Shown piece by piece: positions 16,681-24,970 of a stretch of 64,000 nucleotides of DNA. The stretch's first letter is position 1; each line of letters begins with the position of its first letter. The stretch spans positions 942,510 through 1,006,509 of the forward strand of contig NZ_QBFD01000015.1 in assembly GCF_003335585.1 (NCBI RefSeq). Reading direction: 5' to 3'. This stretch comes from Sulfitobacter sp. DFL-14. GTDB taxonomy: Bacteria > Pseudomonadota > Alphaproteobacteria > Rhodobacterales > Rhodobacteraceae. The position numbers and the translations under genes are program-made. The notes under the pieces were generated by a model, which was given only the letters and a program-made list of their open reading frames with translations, had not been told where the DNA came from and searched no databases.

Positions 16681-17403
16681 TCACACCTCACCGCCAAGGT
16701 AGGCGGCCTTGATCCGGTCATCGTGCAGCAATTCTTTGGAGTTGCCTTCGATGACAACGTTCCCGGTCGCCATCGCATAGGCACGGTGCGAAATGCTCAG
16801 CGCCATGCGCGAGTTCTGCTCTACCAGCAGCACTGACACGCCTTCGTCGCGGTTGATCGCCACGATGGAGCGGGCAATGTCCTGCACCAGCTTGGGCGCG
16901 ATCCCGAGGCTGGGTTCGTCCAGCAGCAAAAGCTTGGGCTTGGCCATGAGCGCACGGCCGATCACCATCATCTGTTGTTCACCACCCGAAAGGGTTCCCG
17001 CGGCCTGAGAGTAGCGTTCCTTCAGGCGCGGAAATCGCGTCAGAATGCTGTCCAGAGTGTTCTGGATGTCGGCTTTGTCGCTGCGGGTGAAGGCCCCCAT
17101 CATCAGGTTGTCCTTGACTGACATGAAGGGGAACACGCGGCGGCCTTCGGGCACCATGGCAATGCCCCGCCTGACGATGTCCGACGGATCAGTGCAATCT
17201 ACACGCGCGCCCTCAAAAGTCACAGAGCCGCTTTTCGGCTTGGCCAGACCGGTGATGGCGCGCAGGATTGATGACTTGCCTGCACCATTGGCCCCGATCA
17301 GGGCAACGGTTTCCCCCTGGTTCACGTTCAGCGACACACCTTTCAGCGCGTAAACATGATCGTAGTAAAGTTCGACGTCTTTGAAATCCAACATGGCTGT
17401 CAT
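16681..17403 (-). CDS. Branched-chain-type ABC transporter ATPase (LivF-like)
   Basis: 240 residues. Walker A GANGAGKSS is at about 37-45, the signature LSGGEQQ near 137, and Walker B LLLLDEP near 156. The 'LVEQNS' end is typical of LivF. It is the second ATPase of the HAAT-type importer. It follows the LivG-like gene by 3 bases. Confidence 0.93.
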   Translation of the reverse strand: MTAMLDFKDVELYYDHVYALKGVSLNVNQGETVALIGANGAGKSSILRAITGLAKPKSGSVTFEGARVDCTDPSDIVRRGIAMVPEGRRVFPFMSVKDNLMMGAFTRSDKADIQNTLDSILTRFPRLKERYSQAAGTLSGGEQQMMVIGRALMAKPKLLLLDEPSLGIAPKLVQDIARSIVAINRDEGVSVLLVEQNSRMALSISHRAYAMATGNVVIEGNSKELLHDDRIKAAYLGGEV

Positions 17404-17406
17404 GGC

Positions 17407-18189
17407 TTACATCCCTATCTCGTCGTCGACACTGCCGAGATAAGCCTCGATGACCTTCTCGTTGTTCTGGATTTCAGAAGGTGTGCCCTCGGCGATTTTC
17501 TCACCGAAGTTCAGCACGACAATCCGGTCCGAGATGCTCATGACCGCGGGCATGTCGTGCTCTACCAGCATCACCGTCACCCCGCGCTCGTCGCGCACAG
17601 ACCGCACCAGATTGACCATATTCATGGTTTCATCATGGTTCATGCCCGCAAATGGCTCGTCCAGCAGCAGCACCTTGGGGTCCGTCGCCAAGCCGATTGC
17701 AATGCCAAGCGCGCGCAGGCTGCCCTGCGGCAGATTGCTGGCCTGTTCTTTGCTGATGTCGGACATGCCAAGGAACTCCAGCAGTTCGTCGGCATATTTC
17801 CCAAAGGCGGTCACATCGTTCTTTGCCGTTTTCGATCCCCAGAAATATCCCGCAAGCGAGGCCCTGGCGCGCAGGTGCTGTGCCACCACAACGCTCTCGC
17901 GCACGGTCATGCTTTTGAAGATCGTGGTTTCCTGGAACGTGCGCACGACCCCTTTGCGCGCCACGATATGCGGCCTGAGGTTGGAGATACGCTCGCCCCG
18001 ATAGATCACTTCGCCGGTGGTCGTTGGCGTGAAGGACGAGATCATCTTGAACAGCGTGGATTTGCCCGCACCGTTCGGCCCGATCACAGACAGGATTTCG
18101 TTTTCGGCAACGTCAAAACTGATGTCATTGTTTGCCGTCAGGCCACCGTATTTCTTGGTGACGTTCCTGACTTGAAGAAGCGGGCTCAT
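17407..18189 (-). CDS. Branched-chain-type ABC transporter ATPase (LivG-like)
   Basis: 260 residues with Walker A GPNGAGKST (about 37-45) and Walker B VLLLDEPFAG. The signature loop reads LPQGSLRALGIA where LivG proteins usually have LPYGxQRxxEIA, so the usual Gln/Arg pair is replaced, a mild oddity. The start overlaps the LivM-like gene by 4 bases. Confidence 0.93.
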   Translation of the reverse strand: MSPLLQVRNVTKKYGGLTANNDISFDVAENEILSVIGPNGAGKSTLFKMISSFTPTTTGEVIYRGERISNLRPHIVARKGVVRTFQETTIFKSMTVRESVVVAQHLRARASLAGYFWGSKTAKNDVTAFGKYADELLEFLGMSDISKEQASNLPQGSLRALGIAIGLATDPKVLLLDEPFAGMNHDETMNMVNLVRSVRDERGVTVMLVEHDMPAVMSISDRIVVLNFGEKIAEGTPSEIQNNEKVIEAYLGSVDDEIGM

Positions 18190-19166
18190 TTGTCACCTCC
18201 TTTGCCGAAACGGATGCTCAGCAGGCCGTTGGGAAGAAAGCGGATGATGACGATCAGGATCGTGGAATAGATCAGCATCTGGTATTTGCCGAACTCGAAC
18301 AGCAGGTCCCAGCCAAAGTAGAGCACCAGTGTCCCGAGCATCGGACCAAAGACATAGCCAAGGCCGCCCAGAAAACAGTTCAGCATGAAGTTGACCGAAT
18401 CCGCGACCTGAAAGCTGGAAGGATAGACCGACTGCGCGATGGATCCGAACATGGCCCCGCCAAGCCCGCCGAAAAAGCTGGAGATCGCAAAGATCACGAT
18501 GCGGATATAGGCGATGTTCACCCCGATGGAACTGGCGAGTTCCTCGTTCTGCTGCATGGAACGGCAGAGATGCCCAAGGCGGGAATTCACCAGCCGGTAA
18601 AGTGCTGCATAGGTCAGGATCATGATGATGCAGGCGGTGTAATAGAAGGCCAGCTTGGTATTCTCCATCGCGGCAAAGTCAGGCAGGATCGGAATGCCGA
18701 AGACCGAAATGCCGGAAGGCAGCGGGATGTTTGAGATACCCTTGGCCCCGTTGGTGACGGGCAGCGCCAGGGCTGTCAGTGTGACAACCTGGGTCAGGAC
18801 CAGCGTGATCATCGCGAAATAGACGCCGCGCAGGCGCAGGATCGGCAGGCCGATCAGGACCGCAACAACAGCCGCGAACAGACCCGCGGCAGGCAGCGAG
18901 ATCCAGAATGACCAGCCCGCCTTGACCACCAGGATGGCCGAGACATAGGCGCCGATCAGCGCAAATGCCCCTTGGCCGATATTGATCCGGCCGATGTAGA
19001 AGGTCAGCCAGACCCCGGCGCTGGCAATGGCCAGCAGCGCGACAGAGGTGAGGGTAAAGTAGAAGTCCCAGCGCCCGGTTGCCCCGATGACGAGCGGCAC
19101 GCCGATAAAGATCGCGAACAGGAATAACCCGACGCCGATAAGCTGTTTTGAGGAAAATCCAAACAT
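18186..19166 (-). CDS. Branched-chain-type ABC transporter permease (LivM-like)
   Basis: 326 residues with about ten hydrophobic segments. The LivM EAA-like segment 'SRLGHLCRSMQQNEELASSIGVN' is followed by a conserved 'FFGGLGGAMFGS'. It is the inner-membrane partner of the LivH-like protein, separated from it by 4 bases. Confidence 0.93.
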   Translation of the reverse strand: MFGFSSKQLIGVGLFLFAIFIGVPLVIGATGRWDFYFTLTSVALLAIASAGVWLTFYIGRINIGQGAFALIGAYVSAILVVKAGWSFWISLPAAGLFAAVVAVLIGLPILRLRGVYFAMITLVLTQVVTLTALALPVTNGAKGISNIPLPSGISVFGIPILPDFAAMENTKLAFYYTACIIMILTYAALYRLVNSRLGHLCRSMQQNEELASSIGVNIAYIRIVIFAISSFFGGLGGAMFGSIAQSVYPSSFQVADSVNFMLNCFLGGLGYVFGPMLGTLVLYFGWDLLFEFGKYQMLIYSTILIVIIRFLPNGLLSIRFGKGGDK

Positions 19167-19170
19167 CAGT

Positions 19171-20040
19171 TCAACCCCACGGCTTGCCCATCAGGCCTTG
19201 CGGTCTGATGGCGAGGAAAATCATCAGGGAAACGAAGATCAGCAGATAGGTGATATCGCCGTACTGATAGAGCAGCGCGAGGCCGATGGCCTCCATGAAG
19301 CCGAGGATGATACCGCCCCAGATCGCGCCGGAAATCACACCCGCGCCACCGATCATGACCATCATGAAGGCCTTGATCGAGGTCGGTCCGCCCATGCCAA
19401 GGTTCACACCGGTGATCGTAACCAGCAGACCGCCGACCAGACCGGCAAGCATCGCACCAAGCGCGAAACCGATCATTGAATAGCGATCCACGTTCACGCC
19501 CATCAACTGGGCCGCGGTGCGGTCCTGGGCCAGCGCGCGCAGGGCGCGGCCCGTCTTGGTGTATTGCATCAGGCCGATGAAGGCGACGATCGACAGGATC
19601 GCAAGCAGGCAGATCAGAATGCGGTCGTAGGGCATGATGATCCGGAAATCCCAGTTGAACACGCCATCCACGATTTTCGGAACACCGCGCTGTTTCTCAC
19701 CGAAAACCAGCAGGATCACCGCATCGAGGAAGAAGGCGATACCCGCAGCCAGAAGCATCGTGCTTTCTTCGCGGGCAGATCCCTTGATCACCGGCGCGAA
19801 GAGAAATTTTTCGATCAAGGCACCAAGTATGGCGAGCGTGACACAAGACATCACCAGCGCCAGAACAAACGGCACGCCCCACTGACCGTAGAAGGTATAG
19901 GTGACGAAACCGCCAATTACATACATCTGACCGTGGGCAAAATTGAGGACGTTCATGAGGGCAAAGATCAGGGTCAGACCAAGCGCGATCATCGCATACT
20001 GGGACCCCAGATAGACGCCATTGGCAAGTATCTGTTCCAT
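19171..20040 (-). CDS. Branched-chain-type ABC transporter permease (LivH-like)
   Basis: 289 residues with about eight membrane segments. It starts 'LANGVYLGSQYAMIALGLTL' and has 'KTGRALRALAQDRTAAQLMGVN', the cytoplasmic loop typical of LivH. An intercistronic hairpin (20063-20085) lies between the binding-protein gene and this gene and may lower expression of the membrane parts relative to the binding protein. Confidence 0.93.
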   Translation of the reverse strand: MEQILANGVYLGSQYAMIALGLTLIFALMNVLNFAHGQMYVIGGFVTYTFYGQWGVPFVLALVMSCVTLAILGALIEKFLFAPVIKGSAREESTMLLAAGIAFFLDAVILLVFGEKQRGVPKIVDGVFNWDFRIIMPYDRILICLLAILSIVAFIGLMQYTKTGRALRALAQDRTAAQLMGVNVDRYSMIGFALGAMLAGLVGGLLVTITGVNLGMGGPTSIKAFMMVMIGGAGVISGAIWGGIILGFMEAIGLALLYQYGDITYLLIFVSLMIFLAIRPQGLMGKPWG

Positions 20041-20062
20041 GGAGCTTCCTTTGGTGGAAAAG

Positions 20063-20085
20063 CCCCGGGCCGCTGCGGCCCGGGG
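20063..20085 (-). terminator. GC-rich intercistronic hairpin after the Liv-type binding-protein gene
   Basis: A perfect 10-bp stem CCCCGGGCCG/CGGCCCGGGG with a 3-base loop, followed on the reverse strand by CTTTTCC. It lies inside the operon, 42 bases after the binding-protein stop and 22 bases before the permease start. It could be a leaky terminator or an RNA-protecting stem. Confidence 0.65.
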
Positions 20086-20127
20086 AGGTGCTGCTTGGGA
20101 GAGAAACCAAAGCAGGAGGGGATCGCC

Positions 20128-21315
20128 TTAGTCGACTTCAGCGACGAACAGCGTCTCAAAGGTGCCGTTCTGATAGACATTCACCACCAGCGGCACCGCC
20201 ACCTGCCGTTTCTGGCCAAAGGATGTCATGCCGACATAGCGCAGCTTTGCGTCGCCGTTCATGAAGGGGTTGGGTGCTTCGAATGTATCCATCGTCGCCT
20301 GGAAAGCATCGACATCGGTGATCGCGGCAGGATCCGCCTTGAGCGTTTCCAGGATATACTCCAACGCATAGACCTTGGTGTTGGACTCGTCGTTGTATTC
20401 GCCAAACATATCGGTATAGCGCTGCACGAATTCATTCATTGCCGGCGAAGCAAGCTCTGGCGTGGAGGCACCGCCGACCGAGATGAAGCCATTTGCCAGA
20501 TCACCGGCCCCTTCGGCCAGAACACCGGCATCTTGTGCGGTTTCTGTCGAAATGACGCCCTCATAGCCCAGTTCGCGGGCAGAGCGGATCAACTGGGGCG
20601 CATTCGCGGGGGAAACACCGGAGAGCACCAGCAGATCAGGACGTGCGCGCATGACCGGCGTCAGCACCGGGGTAAAGTCGGTTGTATCAACCTGATAGGT
20701 CACATTGTCGGAAACAACTTCCAGACCCAGGGCTTTGGCCGCTTCGACGCCGCCATCGCGCTGGCTGAGCGGGTCGGATTCGTTCGCCGCGACAAAGGCA
20801 ACGGTTTTGACGCCCTCTTCCGCCATCAGATATTTGTAGATTGCGGGGCCGGACTGGTAGTTTGCCACCATGCCCAGAACCGCGTTTGAGGCGGGTGCCT
20901 CATAGAGCGACTTGGGGAAGGCATAAGGGAAATACATGATCCCGTTGGATTCAGCTACCGGACGAACAGCGGCCGCGCCGTCATCGACGTTCGGACCAAC
21001 AACATAGTGAATGCCTTCCTGGGCCATTTTCTCCATGCCCGCGATGGCGCGCTTGGGGTCCTTCTGATCGTCGAAGGACACGATTTCGATGTCATAGGTC
21101 GTGTCACCGATGGTGTAGCCGCCGGTTTCGTTGATCCAGGCGGCGCGCGTTTCCATCGACCGCTGGTTGGAAATGCCCCATGCCGCGGCAGGGCCACTGG
21201 TCACGCCGACAAAACCGATTTTCAGAACCGGGTTCTCTGCGACGGCGGCGGTTGCCCCGATCGCTGTCACTGCAACAGCCGCCATGGCCGTTTTCACAAA
21301 TGATCTTCTTTGCAT
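20128..21315 (-). CDS. Branched-chain-type (HAAT) ABC transporter substrate-binding protein
   Basis: 395 residues. The leader MQRRSFVKTAMAAVAVTAIGATAAVA contains an RRSFVK twin-arginine-like motif, so Tat export is possible. The mature protein is a two-lobe LivJ-type binding fold ('LKIGFVGVTSGPAAAWG', 'VVGPNVDDGAAAVRPVAES'). The ligand is not given by the sequence. The partner racemase suggests an amino-acid, hydantoin or similar small acid. The gene heads the operon and is divergent from the GntR regulator across a 228-base region with a palindromic operator candidate. Confidence 0.92.
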   Translation of the reverse strand: MQRRSFVKTAMAAVAVTAIGATAAVAENPVLKIGFVGVTSGPAAAWGISNQRSMETRAAWINETGGYTIGDTTYDIEIVSFDDQKDPKRAIAGMEKMAQEGIHYVVGPNVDDGAAAVRPVAESNGIMYFPYAFPKSLYEAPASNAVLGMVANYQSGPAIYKYLMAEEGVKTVAFVAANESDPLSQRDGGVEAAKALGLEVVSDNVTYQVDTTDFTPVLTPVMRARPDLLVLSGVSPANAPQLIRSARELGYEGVISTETAQDAGVLAEGAGDLANGFISVGGASTPELASPAMNEFVQRYTDMFGEYNDESNTKVYALEYILETLKADPAAITDVDAFQATMDTFEAPNPFMNGDAKLRYVGMTSFGQKRQVAVPLVVNVYQNGTFETLFVAEVD

Positions 21316-21404
21316 GTCTTAACTCCCGTTGAATCAAATTTTGACGCGTTTTGCGCCATTCTTGGCCAGCATTTTGATGGATTCCCCATGTTGCCGCAGC
21401 GTCA

Positions 21405-21433
21405 GTTGACGATTGTTAACAATCTCTGTCAAC
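21405..21433. promoter_or_regulatory. Palindromic operator candidate for the divergent GntR regulator
   Basis: A perfect 14-base palindrome GATTGTTAACAATC (21411-21424) is nested inside a wider inverted repeat GTTGAC (21405-21410) and GTCAAC (21428-21433). It is about 90 bases upstream of the importer operon start and 110 upstream of the GntR gene. FCD-type GntR proteins bind short palindromes in such divergent regions, so this is the best operator candidate. Confidence 0.55.
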
Positions 21434-21543
21434 ATTTTTGTTATTTTGGTCGACAAATTCTAACGCTTGGCCTTACACTGATTGAAGTTTAAGCATTTGC
21501 AGCCAGCAAGGCCGCAAAGCCAATCAATCCTGAAAGAAATCTT

Positions 21544-22263
21544 GTGTCCTCCAAGCCGCAGCAAAGCAGACAAGCGACATCCGACCCGACCGGGGGCCCG
21601 GATGAGAACTTTATTGTCGAGCGCATTTACAAGGCGGTGATGGAACAACGTCTGGCCCCGAAAACCAAGCTGAGCGAAGCGCGCCTGTGCGAGACATTCG
21701 GTGTCGGGCGGATGCGGGTTCGGCGCGCACTTCTGCTGCTCTCAAGTCAGGGCATCATCGAACTACAGTCAAATCGCGGTGCATATGTCGCCTGTCCGGA
21801 CAAGACCGAAGCGAACGATGTATTCGCGGCCCGGATGTTGATCGAACCACCACTCGTTCGGCAACTGGCGCAGAACCCGGGTGATATTGATCTGGCACTT
21901 CTCACCAACCACATCGCTCTTGAAGATGCGGCCCGCGGAAAAAAAGAGCGTACCGAAATCATTCGGCTGTCAGGCGAATTTCACACAACACTCGCCCAGG
22001 CGACCGGAAACAAGTTTATCTCCCGGATGATGCGCGAGCTGGTCACACGGACGTCACTCATCGTCGGCCTCTTCGGGACATCAGAAAACGCCAGTTGCCC
22101 GGATGATGAACACAGCAACATCCTGAAAGCGATCCAGTCACATGACCCGGATCTGGCCGAGAAATTGCTCATATCTCACCTCAACCACATTCAAAGGGGT
22201 CTCGATATGGAAGCGCGCCAGGAGCCCCAGGACGACCTGGCTGCCATTCTTGGTTCGGATTGA
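21544..22263 (+). CDS. GntR-family transcriptional regulator (FCD type)
   Basis: 239 residues beginning at GTG 21544. An N-terminal winged helix-turn-helix (about 27-85, 'KLSEARLCETFGVGRMRVRRALLLLSSQGII') is followed by an all-helical FCD ligand domain with 'GEFHTTLAQATGN' and 'DEHSNILKAIQSHD', which carry metal-ligand residues. It should control the divergent Liv-type operon. The start is not certain because no strong ribosome binding site is visible. Confidence 0.9.
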   Translation: MSSKPQQSRQATSDPTGGPDENFIVERIYKAVMEQRLAPKTKLSEARLCETFGVGRMRVRRALLLLSSQGIIELQSNRGAYVACPDKTEANDVFAARMLIEPPLVRQLAQNPGDIDLALLTNHIALEDAARGKKERTEIIRLSGEFHTTLAQATGNKFISRMMRELVTRTSLIVGLFGTSENASCPDDEHSNILKAIQSHDPDLAEKLLISHLNHIQRGLDMEARQEPQDDLAAILGSD

Positions 22264-22397
22264 ACAACAGCCAATCCATCACCCGTTGTCTGCGTAAACC
22301 GACAGTGCTGCGCAAGCCGATCGACGAGATTGCTTTCCTCGCTTCCGAAGCCCGACCTTCGCGCAGATCGCAGCCAAGGCTGGGACCGAGCCCAACA

Positions 22398-23273
22398 TTA
22401 CCTTTGAAGAAACCGCAATACCTCAGAATTGAGTTCACCAGGGGCATCCTCGTGAACGATGTGCGAGGCCTTCGGTAACACTCGGTGTGTCGCATTGGGA
22501 AGTATACCAGCCAAGGCCTCGTTGAGCCGCCGAAAGACGGCTGGGCTTGAATCCCCGCTCAGCAACAGGACAGGCATCGTGATCAGCGAGAGTGGTGCCT
22601 CCCGCAAATCCGGAAACCCTTGATACAAAGCCTGCGCCCTATCCGTCCCACGGTTGTCCCAAACCTGCTGATAGCGTTCTTCGGAAAGGTCTGCGAAGGC
22701 CTTGTCCCCCAACACACCCCGACCAAAGTGCGCAAGAGCGGCTTTGTCATCTCCATTTCGAAAGGCCTTTTCCGCTGGCGCGAACGTACCTGCGCCCAGC
22801 TTCGCTATCGACAGGCCGAGTTTGGGCTTTGACAGAAGAAGTTTCAACAAAGGTAGGGGTTTCGGCGGAATTTGGAGGTGGACAGATACGGTAGGTGGTT
22901 CGATCAGGACTAGACTTCGACACATTGCAGGTTTCTGTAATGCCAGGATGAGTGCGATCAGCCCGCCCCATGAATGGCCGACGATATGTGTCGGTGCCGC
23001 GCCAAGGTGCTCAATAAGCGTCGCCAAGTCATCCACATGCGTTTGGATCGGGTCTGGCGCTTCGCTCGGGATTGGCGCGTTGGGTTTGTGATAGCGTCGG
23101 CTGTAGCAAATGGTGCGAAAAGAATTGGAGAAGACTGGGACCTGACTGGCCCAGCTTCGCATGTCAGACACGCCGCCGTGGACCAACACAATCGGCGGGC
23201 CGCTGCCTTGTTCCAATACGGCCAATTTGGTGCCGTTCACTTCGATGGATGGGATATCATCTAGCTCGTCCAT
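22398..23273 (-). CDS. Alpha/beta hydrolase
   Basis: About 291 residues from ATG 23273 (MDELDDIPSIEVNG); an in-frame ATG at 23300 would add 9 residues and neither has a good ribosome binding site. The nucleophile elbow GHSWGG is near residue 98 and a C-terminal 'KASHIVHEDAPGE' supplies the catalytic His. It resembles haloperoxidase/epoxide-hydrolase-like esterases; substrate unknown. Base composition is lower in G+C than its left neighbours. It converges with the GntR gene, with 134 featureless bases between. Confidence 0.85.
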   Translation of the reverse strand: MDELDDIPSIEVNGTKLAVLEQGSGPPIVLVHGGVSDMRSWASQVPVFSNSFRTICYSRRYHKPNAPIPSEAPDPIQTHVDDLATLIEHLGAAPTHIVGHSWGGLIALILALQKPAMCRSLVLIEPPTVSVHLQIPPKPLPLLKLLLSKPKLGLSIAKLGAGTFAPAEKAFRNGDDKAALAHFGRGVLGDKAFADLSEERYQQVWDNRGTDRAQALYQGFPDLREAPLSLITMPVLLLSGDSSPAVFRRLNEALAGILPNATHRVLPKASHIVHEDAPGELNSEVLRFLQR

Positions 23274-23357
23274 AAAACACAATAGCACATGTGCTCGCAT
23301 ATTTCGAACGGCAACTCCGCACCCGCACAGCGGACAATCGTCAGCCTGTAGATGTCC

Positions 23358-23723
23358 TCAATGCGGTGCGATGAAGAACCGTCCGAGTGCGATCAACGCG
23401 CAGACGGCTACGACACCCAGCCAATAATACAATGGCCCGTTGTCGAGGGCCCCCGAGCACAGATGCACGCCGGAGAAAACAAGCATTTCCACCGCGATTC
23501 CGATGGCAGCGATCGGCACCAGCCACCCCAGTGAGGCGGAAACAACCGGAGCGACCAGACCGGCAGCACAGAGCAGTTCAAACGGGATCAGGCCCATCCA
23601 GACGACACTGGGGATCGCGGTCAGCGTCGGGACAGCCTGTTCCGAGTTAAAGAGTTTCCAGCCCGCGCCGATGACCGTGTGCAGCGCCAGCAGCGCCTGA
23701 AGTATCCAGAGAACGATGTTCAT
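23358..23723 (-). CDS. DoxX-like membrane protein
   Basis: 121 residues with four membrane helices ('IVLWILQALLALHTVIGAGWKL', 'LIPFELLCAAGLVAPVV', 'LVPIAAIGIAVEMLVF', 'LGVVAVCALIALGRF'), the DoxX-like four-helix layout. It overlaps the SRPBCC gene by 4 bases and ends the ArsR-SRPBCC-DoxX operon. Function unknown; this trio of genes is common in bacterial genomes. Confidence 0.8.
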   Translation of the reverse strand: MNIVLWILQALLALHTVIGAGWKLFNSEQAVPTLTAIPSVVWMGLIPFELLCAAGLVAPVVSASLGWLVPIAAIGIAVEMLVFSGVHLCSGALDNGPLYYWLGVVAVCALIALGRFFIAPH

Positions 23724-24145
23724 TGCGCGTCCTCATCTTCGAGATCGGCAATGACCTCTTCCAGCCTGCCGAGGAACTTTTCCCAACCAGCCCTGGCTCC
23801 GTGATAGGCCCGATCCTGACCGGAGCCGAAACCCGATTGCTCCATCTTCAGATGCGTGCCGGTGCCGGTTTCCGTCAGGGTCCAGGTCACCACGCTTTCC
23901 AGCCCGTGCGCCGCCCAGGAATAGGAAAGCGACTTGTGGGGCTCGACCGCCAGAACCTCGCAGGATACCGTTCCCCAGTCGGCTTCCAGATCGAAACGGT
24001 GCCCGACCTCGGGTTTGAAATCGCTCTTCATCAGCCATTCCTCCATGAGGTGCTTCTGCGTCAACGCGCGCCATACCTTCTCCGGCGCGTGGCGCAAATC
24101 GCGTTCTTTCACGACCGTGCGCGTAGTCTTGTCGGTTTCTGTCAC
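23720..24145 (-). CDS. SRPBCC (AHSA1-like) domain protein
   Basis: 141 residues with the Bet v1-like AHSA1 pattern: 'VKERDLRHAPEKVWRALTQ', 'EEWLM', 'VLAVEPHKSLSYSW' and the C-terminal helix 'ARAGWEKFLGRLEEVI'. The fold binds hydrophobic ligands. The gene overlaps the ArsR regulator by 4 bases. These pairs usually act as small stress or detox modules, but the ligand is unknown. Confidence 0.88.
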   Translation of the reverse strand: MTETDKTTRTVVKERDLRHAPEKVWRALTQKHLMEEWLMKSDFKPEVGHRFDLEADWGTVSCEVLAVEPHKSLSYSWAAHGLESVVTWTLTETGTGTHLKMEQSGFGSGQDRAYHGARAGWEKFLGRLEEVIADLEDEDAQ

Positions 24146-24465
24146 TGGTCCATCCTCTTCAAAATATCTTCGAGACCGTCGAGCTTTACATCCCAGAAGC
24201 GGCTCATGGTCCGCGTCCAGTCAACCAGCGGAGCCAGCCCCTGGATATTCGCGGAATAACGGGTCTGACGCCCATCCTGCCGCCCACTGACAAGGCCCGC
24301 CTGTTTCAGAACGGCCAGATGTTTCGACACAGCCGGTTGCGAAATCCCGGCCTGTTCGGTCAGCGACAGGACGTTCTGTTCGCCATCAAGGCACAGCCGC
24401 TCCAAGATCGCCCTGCGCGTTGGGTCGGCAAGGGATCGGAATATCCTGTCGTGCTGATCTGACAT
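24142..24465 (-). CDS. ArsR-family transcriptional regulator
   Basis: 107 residues forming a winged helix-turn-helix ('RSLADPTRRAILERLCLDGEQNVLSLTEQAGISQPAVSKHLAVLKQAGLVS'-like ArsR core). It lacks the Cys pairs of metal sensors, so it is probably of the non-metal type found with AHSA1 genes. It is first in the three-gene operon and probably autoregulatory. Confidence 0.9.
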   Translation of the reverse strand: MSDQHDRIFRSLADPTRRAILERLCLDGEQNVLSLTEQAGISQPAVSKHLAVLKQAGLVSGRQDGRQTRYSANIQGLAPLVDWTRTMSRFWDVKLDGLEDILKRMDQ

Positions 24466-24970
24466 AACAAATAGCCCTTTGATTATGAATCACTCATAAC
24501 CGTTCAGCTATGCTCTTGTCAATTAGGCTCTGGACCCGCAGCCAGTTTCAGAGGCAAGCGGAGTTCAACTCGCGCCTAGCACGAAGCACGGCTTTGTCAG
24601 GTTGCCTGTTGCCGACTGTGAGTCTACCGCTGGCTGATGATATTTTCTGTCTCGTCATCGGCCTTGAAGGGCTATCGCTTTCCACGTTCGGTCGTAGGCG
24701 AAATAGTGGTCTGATGCTATTGCATCCGCTTTTTATCCAAGCGTTGAGAAATAACCTGACAAAGCCCTGCCAAATACTGTCGGATTCCGCTGACAACAGA
24801 CGATGGATTTGCTGTTGATCAGCACCAAAACCTTGAAATTTGATGAAATCGCCGCTCAGCAGGCCTTGGCGGGGCGGGTCTCCGTCAGAGAACCGGCTTG
24901 ATTGGAATTCTGTTATGTGTAACACATATCAAATCTGGCGGGCGTGCCCTTCGGATCAGGCGTATTGAGT
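24466..24970. other. Gene-free stretch between the ArsR operon and the FAD oxidase gene
   Basis: 505 bases with only short, unconvincing frames in either direction. G+C content is visibly lower than in flanking genes, which fits decayed or imported DNA. I recognise no protein family, RNA or clear repeat. The promoters of both flanking units must be here. Confidence 0.5.

Noticed and set aside
24548..24925. A 125-codon frame in the gap before the FAD oxidase gene
   Set aside because: No ribosome binding site, no recognisable motif and odd composition; I could not tell it from chance or an IS relic.
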